From Casuarius casuarius (taxonomy: Eukaryota; Chordata; Aves; Casuariiformes; Casuariidae): a stretch of 64,000 nucleotides of DNA. Made by a program: the position numbers and the translations under genes. The stretch is from positions 4,888,304-4,952,303 of the forward strand of contig PTFA01000041.1 of the NCBI GenBank assembly GCA_003342895.1. Direction: 5' to 3'. The notes beneath the pieces are model-generated. The model did no database searches. It saw only the letters and a program-made list of their open reading frames with translations, and had not been told where the DNA came from. Below, piece after piece: positions 39,331 through 50,964 of the stretch (position 1 is the stretch's first letter; each line of letters opens with the position of its first letter).

Positions 39331-42159
39331 TCCAGTAGCTGAGACCAGAATTTAGAAAGAGGAATTTGGGATCTAAACAAGTTAATGATGTTTCTTTAAA
39401 TTCGCTATATTTCACCAAGTTCTCTCTCCAACTCAGTGAAATTTCCTAATTTGACAGTTATATCCATAAACCATCATGACTATCCTAATGCTATCAACAG
39501 CCTAAGTGCAGTATCAAAGTTCAGTTCATTGAACCATCAAATAATATTCGCGTTGGGGCATTTTCTCTCCTTGATGAGTACATGTAAGACCTAGTTACAT
39601 TAATCATCATATATATATTGAGAAGCAAATGTAATCCATTGTACATTCATTCTGTCAAAATGTATCAATTATTCAGTCAGAAAGGTCTAACTGCATGAAT
39701 CATTTCAGTGTTCACTGCAGAACAGGTCTGGAAAAAGGTTTTGATGAAAATAACTGAGTAGGATTAAAAAATATATATATTCCTAAGCTAAAATTTAAGG
39801 TATAAATAGGTAAGGTATAAGGAGGTATAAATCAGATTTACGATTGCTCAGGAATGCACTTCTTTTTCTGTCCTTTCTGTGAAGCTTCTTCCACTTCAGA
39901 AATAATGTTTCTATTCTGATGCAGGTAGTACATATTCTCTCAGGAAATTAATTTCTTAGATGGATGTCACCTGAGGACATCCAGATGAACCACCTAATAT
40001 TTTTGTAATCTCTTTTCCTTCTAATGCTGTCTTACATCTTAACACTTTACATAACACAATCGCAAGACCTTTATGGGATACAACCTGATTTTATTGCAAA
40101 GTCATGAAGTGCAACACCATACTGCATGGCATTATACCAACAAAATAAGATTGTTTCACTGCTCGAGGATTTGTTAATGTTGTGAAAGTCCTCTTTCATG
40201 GTCCAGCATACTGGGGAAAACTGAAGGTCTGGATAAAAAGATACAAGAATGGGAAAAGATCAATTTTCTCAGTTTCCCCCACTTTTACGGGAGATTCTTG
40301 TTTTCATTCCCTTCCAGAGCCACAGCATTAGAGAAATGATGTTGTCTAGAAAGGGGTATTTACAGGACACATTTTGTTATGACAGAATGAGACACTAGAC
40401 TATTAGTGAGAAGTCTTTCTTATCTGGGGCACATGCGAAGGAACACATTAAACAGAAGTCCTTTCAGGAACATTAAGCTTCATAGTCGCTTTTCCCCCGT
40501 CGTGAGTTCAGTTGCTGTTGGCACACACATTTGCTGTGGGACAATTATTTGGGCTGCAGCTTGCTCTCAGTTTTATGCCAGTTCAAACCTAACATTCTCC
40601 AGTGACTAGTGATTTCGCAGTGCAATATTTTAAAGAAGTTTTTCTTTTCCCTCAATTTTCCGAATAAACTTAATATAGTGTAAAGTGAGGGTTTTAAGAT
40701 CCCAGGGAGAGAGATATCATACACAGATTAGCATAGCATCCCAGCACCCCCAAGTGCCTCAACTCTGAGCCAAAGGGACCATTTTCAAATCAAAAGCCTT
40801 CATATTTTTCCTTCTTTGCTACTCTTTTGATAACAGAAGGCCGAGAGAAACAGAAACAAATAGAAACTCTATTCTGCTGTTCACGCAAGCCTGTTCACAA
40901 AATGCCTCCCATAGGCTGCTTTCCACCAGCTCTGCTATTTCATTTAATCTGTTCAGTCCTGAAGGATCAACTTAGGCAATTAGACAAGGGATTTGAGCTC
41001 TGAGGGATAATTGGATGTCTTGCACGCAATAAACTTCTTCCACGCTCTCTTCACTTTTTTCTTTTGTTCTCTTCACTCATTCCTTTGTTTCTCATCATTA
41101 ATTTCTTTAATCAAGTTTGCAACACCCTTGCAGATACAGCAAGATAGCAATGTGACCAAGCAGCAAGAACCTAAACACCTACATTGCGTCTCCTGCTGTT
41201 TCCTGCCTCTTTAAACTGTTCTGATGTGATACCAAGGGGAAGAGGAGCTGAATTTAGATGATGGGATGCAGCAGTGAAGGATTCACTTTTGTTTCTGCAG
41301 CACTGCTGAAATTGCAGGGAGAGAATGAATAGAGCTCAGATGTCTTTGACTGCCTAATCTCAGGTGAATCCTGGAGGAAAGCTCATACAGGAAAAAAATA
41401 TATTACAGCAGAATTTAATTGGTTGCATTCTGGTGAATTGTGTGTGAATTATATCATAGTCAAGAAGCTTACTGACATAGATTAAGCACAACTGGAATGT
41501 AATTACCTTTCTTCCACACACACACACCTCCACCAGCAACTATCTTTGTCCCCACTCCTTGTCATTTCCAAATTCTAGTCTCTGAGCACTATTTGCCTTT
41601 GACATACAACCTCATTCTCACTTTTTTTTTCCCTCAGCCTAATGCTTCTAAGTTTCATTTCCTCCTGTTTTGACATGCTGCTCTCACATCAGCCACTTCC
41701 TAATGTTTTCCTTCCTAATTATTTATTTACTCTATAAAATTGCCATCCTCTACTCGTGTGATTTTAAGCTTCTCATTGCTCCTTTTATTTCCTGTCTTAC
41801 AGTGCAGTTTGTAAACCAGACTGCACACACAGTGAATTTTAAAATCACATGCAAGTTTCAACAAACCTCTCTCATATAACAATATACCTTTCTTTCTTTT
41901 TCTTCTCAGTGAAACACTTATAATTGCTATGCTATCAGTTGTAAAAAGTAACAGCAACAAAAAATAAGAACCCTGAACCTCCCAGCTTAAACATGTAGAG
42001 ATCGTGCAAGCTACTGGTGAATGGGCAGAAGTCCTTTTCAGTGCCCATCTCTACCGAATACAGATATTACAGCCATAACTACAGAAACTTAGCTCAGCCA
42101 CAAAGTTTCAGTTCTAGACAGCCACGGTCAGTCTCCTATGAGCTGCCAGACACAAGAGN

Positions 42160-42545
42160 CCTGCATACCTCCTCTGAAGAGCTGCTCAGATAGCACTGAC
42201 AGGCAGAGTAGAAAATTAGGACAGACTGTGCATAACTTTGTGAAACACTGTAGGTTTCTTACAAATGAAAAGCACCCATTAAAAACTAGGTCAAGAGCAA
42301 ACGGAGATTTATTTCTCCTACCACTACTGAAATACGTATTCAAGAGCTAGTCCTCTTCAGATGAAAGTATTGGGGATTTTAAGACCACATGAATATCCTA
42401 CTGGGAAATAAATTGAAAAATACTTTTCAGTGTTGTTGTATAACTGGACCCTTCCAAAAGCAGAGGAGCGTGCAGCTCAGGCCTGCATACCTCCTCAGTA
42501 AAGAGCGGGTTTGAGTAACTCTGGCAGAATAGTAGAAGATATAGC
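42160..42545. repeat. Diverged direct repeat pair spaced about 322 bp
   Basis: 'cctgcatacctcctc' occurs exactly at 42160 and 42482. Each copy is followed by about 50 bp of weaker similarity, including an 'aagagc' block and a 'ggcagartag' block. The family is unknown. Confidence 0.5.
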
Positions 42546-44501
42546 TGTTGAGCTGCTTCAAATCATACTCCTGCGCTTTGCATGGAGAACATAAAATGAT
42601 CCAAGAGTGTGTAATGAATTAAGAGGGTGAAATATGAAAAATGATATTCAAGTAAGTTCATAAAAACAGTGATGTCGCCTTTGTCTCCAAACAGAGGAGG
42701 AAATGAAGACGGTAAGTGTATGTCCAGACTGCAGTGCAGTGAGGCGATATCTGAGCTAGCTTGTGCCTTTGCAGAAGCCTAAGCACAGCAAAGGGGATCT
42801 CAGCACCAGCTAATTTACCCTGTTTTGTGCCTGAATACACAGATCAAAATCATGTTTTTCCTCTCCTTACAATCTCAAGGAACATCCTCAGACAGGTACT
42901 GGGAACTTCAGACACTTTATATATTCCTGACCTAGACCTGGATACATTTAGGAGAACATGGAGGTGGTAAAATAAAAATTTAGGTTAAATACCATGAAGC
43001 ATTCTTCCCAACAGAGAGCTATAAAAGGAGAGAGGAGTCATCTATCTCGCCACATAAAGCCAATGGACGAACCTCACTTCCAAGCAATGAATACGTGCTA
43101 CACAAGCGATGGAATAAACCACAGTAGGAATCAATTCAGTGCAAGAAGACAGTTAGATCAAGCGACTAACAAGGTCTTTTCTATAATTCAGTAGAAAATG
43201 GCTTCTGGAAGAACATCACCAGGCACTTCTCACTAGTGTACAGGCCTTAACCTTGGTGCCCTGGCCGTGTTCCAGCTCAGGTAATTACCTTTTTCACTTA
43301 AATTCTCCTTCCAGACTCTCCTGGCTTTGTCTCCACTCCCTGGCCCTGATTTATATGCAATTAAAGAGCAGCAGTGTTTTACGGTGCAGGTGGTTGCTTG
43401 TCAGTGGAGGGAGTGGTAAGGGGATCAGCTGTGGAACGAAATGAACTTTATATTGAGCACAAGTGTCCATTAAAGGTTATGAAGTTCTTTAACATCCTTG
43501 AAAATACAGTATCTAGATGAAAGACAACCCTGTGTAGCTCATCCTACGCCTCATCTGCGCAAGTGAGGAGGAAGGCAGTGGATTTTTTTGAGGGAGAGAG
43601 GCTAGCAGAGCTCAGCAGGCAGCTTCCTCTCCCTGATCACCATCCTGTAGCGCTCTGATCTCCACAGGAGAGCGGCTTCATTTCCTCTCCTCTGTCTCCT
43701 CCGGTGGAGCCCTTCAGCCCCGCAGCAGGGTCTCGCTTCTCCTGAGGCTCAGTTCCTGCAATGCCGCAGCACTCGCCAGCTGCAACTTTTAGCTTGCAAA
43801 CGAACATAGGTGAGCAGGGTTTTGATGACTGCTTGGAAACCTTTGCCTCGCAATTCCCTGCCAACACAGCATCACTTTGCTGGGAGCTATGATTTATTTT
43901 GCCCAGAAGTTTGTGCAGATGAGCTGCAGAACCTAAGCGCTAAAACAGAAATGCTGAAAATCTTTTAGAAGAGTAAGGGAGGCTGTAACAGCAGCAGCAG
44001 GTCCAGAGCGGCAGCCACAGCGCTTGCGCAGTACTGCAGCACCATAGTCCTCCAGCAGAATGAGACAAACTGAAAAGCAGCTACCAAGTACCTACAAGCA
44101 GCATATGCAATCCAACAGCACACACAGTTCAGAGCTGTTTTCTAAAAGGACTTTCAGACACATTATTTTTGGTGGGGTCGAGTGTCATACACACAATACA
44201 GAATCTGCGAAATAGAGGAGAAAAGGCAGCTTCCTATATTTTCAGAATGAATGTTAAGGAGCAGTTAAGAGTTATGCTTTCTCCTCAAACCTTGGACTCA
44301 ATTTTTGAGTGTAGCTCTGAAGTATGGAAATATAATAGGTGATTTAAGAAAAACAAACTTCAGAAATCACTCTAGGAAAAGTTCACTGTTAACAATGAAG
44401 AACTATTTCCTAAAGTAATCCTTATTATTTTAAAATTTTCTTTCAGTGTCTGAAAAATTTGATATTTTGTTTGATATTCCCAATCTTACAGAAAGTGAAT
44501 T

Positions 44502-44507
<6 letters not shown>

Positions 44508-44533
<26 letters not shown>

Positions 44534-44537
44534 GCAC
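44508..44537. repeat. (CA)n microsatellite next to the CR1 5' truncation point
   Basis: About 12-13 CA units follow a run of seven T and end in 'gcacgag', where recognisable CR1 sequence begins. Confidence 0.95.
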
Positions 44538-44539
44538 GA

Positions 44540-44826
44540 GAACCTTGGCAGAGGTGCACAGCAACAGGATGAGAGGCGATTAAGACAAGTTGGAGCATGG
44601 GAAATTCTGATTAGATATTAGGAACTTTGGCTGGTCGGTTGTTAACCATGAAGGTGGTCAAACACTAGAACAGGCACCCCGGGAGGCTGTGAAATCTCCA
44701 TCCTCAGAGACCTTCAGGATTCAGCTGGACACAGCCTTGAGCAACCCGACTTGATTAGACCTGCTTTGAGCAGGAGGTTAGACTAGATGACTTTTGGAGG
44801 TCCTTTCCAAACTAAACTACTCTGTG
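44540..44826 (+). mobile_element. CR1 LINE, 5'-truncated 3'-end copy
   Basis: The stretch reads as the 3' terminal part of an avian-type CR1. It includes 'cagcaacaggatgagaggc', 'gaaattctgattagatatta', 'accatgaaggtggtcaaac', 'gctgtgaaatctccatcc', 'cagctggacacagccttga', 'ctgctttgagcaggaggtt' and 'gactagatgacttttggagg', ending near 'ctactctgtgat'. This is non-coding 3' sequence. CR1 copies are typically severely 5'-truncated and lack poly(A), ending in short direct repeats; here the end passes into TA-rich low complexity. The subfamily was not determined. Confidence 0.9.
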
Positions 44827-45015
44827 ATATATATATAGATATAGATATATTTATATTTGTACACACAGACATACATATATATACATACCTATAAACATAA
44901 ATACAGTGTGTGTGTGTATGTATATTTAAATGTATGTATGCTTGTGTGTGTAGAGAGAAGGAATTTTTAGAGAAGGAGAATTTTTATATATACATATATA
45001 TGCAAACATAAAAAC
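44827..45015. repeat. TA/TG-rich low-complexity tract downstream of CR1
   Basis: Mixed TATATA, GATATA, TACATA, TGTGTG and TATGTATG units follow the CR1 3' end directly. They appear to be a degenerate expansion of a short terminal repeat, but an independent origin is possible. Confidence 0.8.
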
Positions 45016-45024
45016 ACAGGCAAA

Positions 45025-48000
45025 CATAGAAATTTTGTCACAGATAAGCATATCCATATGCCTACATCTTATTCTGCACATGTGTATGTGCACTACTAAG
45101 TGTGGAAACGCATTCACCATATAGTAGCATGGTGCATAGATGACGGAAGTACTCGAGTGTGAGAAGAAATATTAAAAAATGTAAACATGAGGTCCAATAA
45201 AGTAGGATTTTTCCTGACACTGAATGCTGCCTAGCATTACCTATTTTCCTGTTAAATTCTGACATGTTAAGCTGCAGCAATTTTAACTACATCAAAAATA
45301 GTGCAACTAATGAAAGCTAATGAAATTCAGTCTACATGAACTGTTCAATGTGGCTTTAGAAGACAAACAACAATTTAGCTCTGGCCATCTAAGGAAGACT
45401 TAAAGGACACACTTTGAAATTCAAATTAGACTGGATTGAGGAGAATCACTATGAATACTAAAAGAAAAAGATGGCCTTGCTCTAAATCACAGTGCAGCAT
45501 AGTATGGTCATCAACTGCATCCAGGGAATCTGACAAGCTTTCATGAGAGGGAGATGAGCAAAGAAAAGTTGAAATAAGATGATTGCAACTGGCCTCCAAA
45601 CAACCACAAAAAAGGGAGAGGGTTTCTCTCTCTGGTAGTTTGTTTCCAATCCCCTAAGTTCTGCTGGTGGTGAGTAACCCACAATTTGTTGTTTTAACAT
45701 AGCACCTGTATTAAAAGTGTCCTGGATACTACTATACAAGGGAGACCTTCCAAGAAGAAACAGGTTATGGATCTCAAAATAGTAACAGAAATGCATTTGG
45801 GCACTGGAAATTACCAGAGGTTGATAATGTGAACAAAACTCAGATATCCTACTGAAGTGAAAGGAACAATTTCTTTTAATTGTACCTCCTTTCACAAAAT
45901 GCCTCCCCGTAAATTCCCATAATTGCTTTTCTTCATGATCCTGCACAGATTTAGATAAAAAACATTACTTACAGCACTGTTTTAATTCCAAGTGAGTTTT
46001 AGAGGAACAATAAATATGTTCGCATGCCTAACTCAGTGACAGTGCAATCTTACTGATTGTACCAACTCTCTTAATCTCACTCGGTAATGTTTTTTTATCT
46101 CACTTGTTATATCATATACAAAATGAAATTAAACTCACTGGTGACCAAAACAAATTTTGTAATGTGAAGAACCTAGCACACGTGTGAATGGAGAAGTAAT
46201 CATGGAGTACAGATGACAGTCACTGGAATAAAAATATTCTAGTACCATCTTCAACCTTTATCCTAGGAGTTTCCAAAGTATTCTGAAATGTAAGTAATCT
46301 GTACTGGGACCAGAAAAAAAAAAACCATACATCTTCTCAATTTTTAGTATGTCTATAAGAGAACTTATATTTTATCAGATACAAAGATCGAAAGAAACAT
46401 TAGTAAAAGCAAACGCATGGAAAATTGCTTCCAGAGCAAAGAGTCTCTGCCTTAAGTACAGTTTTAAAAAAGTTGGATCAATTAGCAATCTGTGAATGTT
46501 AGAAACATCTTAACAATGTCTCAAAGATGAAAGAGCATATCACAGAATGAGAAAAAGGGGAAAAATTAAATTACGTCTGCAGTCATAATGAATCAAAGCC
46601 CAGAAGGTGGTCTCCGAATCAGCAGGTTTTGATGAAATATTAAGGAAAATGATTATTGATGAAATATGAATAAGCTCTTTTTGATTTTAGCAACCTTTAA
46701 ATCACACTTTGCTAATTAAAACAGCTTCAATGCATCCCTCCCGTCCTTGATGGGCATTTAGGAATCCTTAGAAATGGTTGGGTTAATTTGTCAACATTTT
46801 AGCAAATATGCATAGAGTTTATCTTAAGCAAGCTGACACAGCACAGTTTAAGATGATGTACAAAATAATACATAGCTAAATATTTTCTGTGTTTTTTCTT
46901 TTTCTCTCTCTTTTTTTTAATTTTTACGCTATATCTATTAACACAATCACAAAGAAATGACAAGCAGCTTCTGCTTGTTTTCTCTGCAGCATGCAATACC
47001 CAGTAATAGATACTACAACTATTAATGAGCCATGAACTACATCTCAGGAAATAAAGACTGGGGCTATTATTTTCCGTCTCCTTTGTTTGCCAGGTCAGAG
47101 TGCTTTTAGGACAATTACTCCTCCTACCTAGGAGGCCTGTTACTGTGGGTGCTGTGGGCTTCTGCAAATAAATTTCCTTCTCAAAGATAAGTGGAAATTG
47201 GAAGTATGAGGGACATTCATCCTCACATCCCTCGGAGTGGTATGGTTTCTAATTGCTCTCTTAAGCAATAGCAGGGGTCGTACTGCACTCCCTGCTCATG
47301 CTAGTTTCCACCGTGCTTCCTTTTAAAGGGAGAGCTAGGAGTGAGGGAAGGCTGTAACAGCAATTGAACTGGTGGACACAGAAGATGTTTCCATTACAGG
47401 ATGTGATGTGACTCAGGTGTGCCATGTATTATTCTTACAAAACTATACACAACTAAAATGATGCAAAATCTTGCCCCTTTGCTTTTTTCTTTCACAAATT
47501 AGTTCTCATATATTATGTCGCAGTCTAAACTCAGGGCAGATGAAATTACCTATCCATTACAAATTCCTGATCTAGTTACTGCAATAACATTTCATACATC
47601 CATCATGTAAGAAAGACTTCTAAGAATGTATCAGATTGAAAACCTATTTGAATGTTGCTAATATTTTAAGGAATGAAAAAAAAATCTATAGCAGATAAAC
47701 AAGCCTGATGTTAGAACATTTTTTCAGAAACACATAATCATATAAAATAGGTCATTTAACACTTTTAACATCTCGCATCACAGTGAGCCTTAAGGAATAA
47801 GATTTCACACACCTTACAAGCCAGTTCTTTAAAAATATGCTATGAAGTATAATGCTCCACTAATATACACTATTTTCTGAGGGAAGAGTGGAAAAGCATT
47901 AGTTTTCAACCTTCCAGCCAAGAACAAAAAGAAATGAGATTTTAAACCGATTTCACAATTTCCAGAGTTCCCAATGTGGTATGTTTCATAAGAAGTCATT

Positions 48001-50815
48001 GAGTGAGTTTACAAGATGTTAAAAGGAATTAACATCCCCCCAACCCCATATGTAGTGATGCTATTTTCGTTACTAAAATTTACTGCCCAGGATTCCTCCC
48101 CACAGTTAGACGACACCTCTTCTGCCAGCGACAAACTACTTGGGCCATATGCAGGATGCTTTTCAAGTCACGTAAACAAACAAGCTTAGCCATGAGGATA
48201 AACAATGTGGTTAAATATAGTTTGTCTCATGTGTGAAGAAACCTGTGGATCAAATCTAGTATGTTGATAATACAAACAAAAAGAAGTAGCTCTTACATTT
48301 CCTTCATTGATTTATATTAATTTAATGGTCTAACTGCAAACAGTATGTAAAAAGAAAACAGACGAGATGAAAACAGAAAGGGCCTTATGAAGAACCTCTT
48401 AGCAACAGGCCATTCTCACGCCTCTTAAAAATGCTCTTAAAGGGCTCTCACCTGAAAAATGCATCTTGTCTATTGTAATAAACATACCCATTTTGCCCAG
48501 AGGAGCTGCAACGTCTTGGACCCATGCACAACTGTGTACCAAACTACCTCTACAGGAAGATGCTGACAAAACTCTTCACTGGACAACATGGCTATCAGTT
48601 CAAGTTCTGACTGCCTTTGTTTTATATCTATATTTATGAGGTATAATACAAAATCAGTGAATTGAAAGTTTTCTAAATTATAAATAAACACTAGTTTAAC
48701 TCTGGAACTGCAGAATACACTGTTTTTTTAAACCAATACCTTTGGACCGAAAACCTTAAGTTATCTAATGAACGCTACATTCCTAATAAAAAATCTATTT
48801 TGTCCTAGCAAGGAGAGCGACCGAGTCTCTGAGGGCACAGCACTCTCCCCAAGCTCTGCCTGTGCACTTCTCCCCTCTGATCAGACAACCCAAAGCCACA
48901 CAAAAGCCCGGCTTCCTAAGTGCTTGGAGAGCAAGGGCCGGGAGCCTCCACCAAAGAGAGAACAGATGGGTTCACTGGAGGCACATGAAAAATAGAAAAA
49001 TCATAAATTTTTATTCTGCTTACAAACTGCCACATTCAACAACAACAACAAACTAAACAGATTAAACTGTGGCATTCAAATGCTTCATAACATCTGAACT
49101 GATGTTATGAAGTTCCCAATCCACATTTCAGTTAGTTAGCAGGACTAGAAAATAACATATTGTAACAGTTTACACCGGTAGGATCATAGCACTTCATTTA
49201 AGAAATGGGAGAACCTTTGTCTTTTCAGCTTTGCACAATGAAATATTCACATGTAAATATAATGTTCTCAGGATAAAAAACAAATTTTCCAAATTTTATT
49301 GATGGTATTAGTGGGAATTAAAGATCTGTGTGTTAAAAAGCTCATTTTTTGGACTGCAGTCTCAATTCATAACCTTATTCAACACCTGAGACATCCGCTT
49401 TTCTGGTCTTTACATCATGTTTTGTTACATAGTAGGATATATTATGCAAGTTTTTTTTTTATTAAATGCTATTTTCCATCATGTGAAGAAATTAAAAGCT
49501 GTTCTCTTTTTCAACCAAGCTAAAAAATGTCTAATGAATCTATAGCTCTATGCAAATTGCTCTAATATACCAATGAAAAGTATTATATATAACACAGTTA
49601 TACTTAAAACACGAATGTATATTATACCATTAATCTGATGAAAAGTGACAGGTTTTGATCTATCCGCTATAACTATCTTGGCTCATCAGAAGCAGTAGCG
49701 GTACTTAAGAGACTTGAAAATTGCAAAAATGAACTGCTGCTCCCAAGGCACACGCAGGGTGACAGGTAGCTGCGAGTGCCACGGCAGGCAGGCAGAGGTT
49801 GGTGGCTGGCGGGCCCCGCTCCACCTCCTCGGCTTGGGACCCGGACCAGGAAGCTCTTTGCTTTCTTATCTTTCTGTGCATCTTCCCACTACAACCATTT
49901 GTAGAGGTAATAACTTCTGCTGCTATTGTAAAAATAAACAAATAGCTGTCACTCTGTAGATTACACAGCAAGCCGACTTGAAGAGGGAGGAAGCAAAAAT
50001 ACCAGGGCTGAAGTGAGGCTGTGCCTGTGGTAAACGTAGAGAGACGTGGTTCTCACAACGCTATCAGTGTTTGGGATCTATTCAAAAAGCAACCAGGACT
50101 TCCAAGTAATTAAAAGGGGACTTCTGAATGGCGTTCACTGTAAGTCTGCCATTTATTCCACCAAAGTTGTAACCCAAACAGGGAAAGCAATTGCATGCTT
50201 TCACAATAGGGAGGCTACATAAATCCTCATGAATTTATATTAAAACTTGTCTTATATTCTATCAAGATGGAAGAACAAAAGAAAACAACCAACCTAAGAT
50301 AATAAAACGCCAATGCTAATAGTGTCTTTTGGGTTTCAAATACATGGGTCTATGAGAGACCAAACTAATTTTTAGGCAGTCCTGGGGGTAAGGATTACTG
50401 GCTTATAGGATGAAGAGGAGAAGAACAAAAAAAAGGCAATGTGTTAGTGCTAAAGTGAAATTAAACCCTGTGAAGAGTCTCACAGAAGCTCTAACTAATC
50501 CTTCTCCAGGTTATCACAGGCAGAGGAGTAAAATACCACAACGACTTCCAAGCATTATTTTCAGTTTTACGTGCTGGGGAACTGCAACCAGTTCATTAAC
50601 CCACTGCTCTCCACAGGGTCGCCTTGGAAAGTCTGCCTGTCCCAAGCGTCCTACCTGCCATTTTCTAGGCCGGGAAAGTCTTTCTAGAAGCCAGAGCCTC
50701 GCAGGCGATGAGCTCCACCATGCCGCAGAAGGGCTGACACCGACAAGAAGATGAGGACTTAAAGCTTATTGTTACTAATTTATGAAAGATTACAAATTAT
50801 TCGAGGAGCTTCACA
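45025..50815 (-). other. PARD3: PARD3 intron, no gene seen
   Basis: Non-coding, A/T-rich, with a 154-codon open frame at 45482-45946 on the minus strand that shows no recognisable domain or splice-site pairing. Short AAC repeats occur near 49037-49050. Nothing else could be assigned. Confidence 0.55.
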
Positions 50816-50824
50816 GATAATGAA

Positions 50825-50960
50825 CAGGTGCCCGCTCTGAGATGCCTGCAACCCAGTCCGACGTTCACGTCCCGTTTACCCAGGAGCGGTGCCTTTCGCG
50901 GCCCGCGGGGCACGTGCAGGGCGCCGGCGGTGAAGGCAGCTGGCAGACCAAAGTACAAAG
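50825..50960. promoter_or_regulatory. CpG-dense patch, candidate regulatory element
   Basis: It includes 'tttcgcggcccgcggggcac' and 'gcgccggcgg', with roughly fourteen CpGs in 135 bp and a CACGTG at 50911-50916. It lies about 5.8 kb downstream of the PARD3 exon. There is no associated gene start that I can see. Confidence 0.35.
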
Positions 50961-50964
50961 AGCG

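Larger units (their letters stand above)
36870..44500 (-). other. PARD3: PARD3 intron between two CR1 fragments
   Basis: A/T-rich intron with one weak MIR-like relic (38315-38450), a 21-bp two-unit tandem repeat (39289-39330), a diverged direct repeat pair at about 42.16 and 42.48 kb, and a single N at 42159. No coding exon was recognised. A moderately G/C-rich stretch near 43.6-43.9 kb is unexplained. Confidence 0.6.

Noticed and set aside
18122..42159. Single N bases at 18122 and 42159
   Set aside because: These are ambiguous base calls, not biological features.
45482..45946. 154-codon open frame on the minus strand
   Set aside because: The composition looks like translated A/T-rich intron, with no domain and no exon signals.
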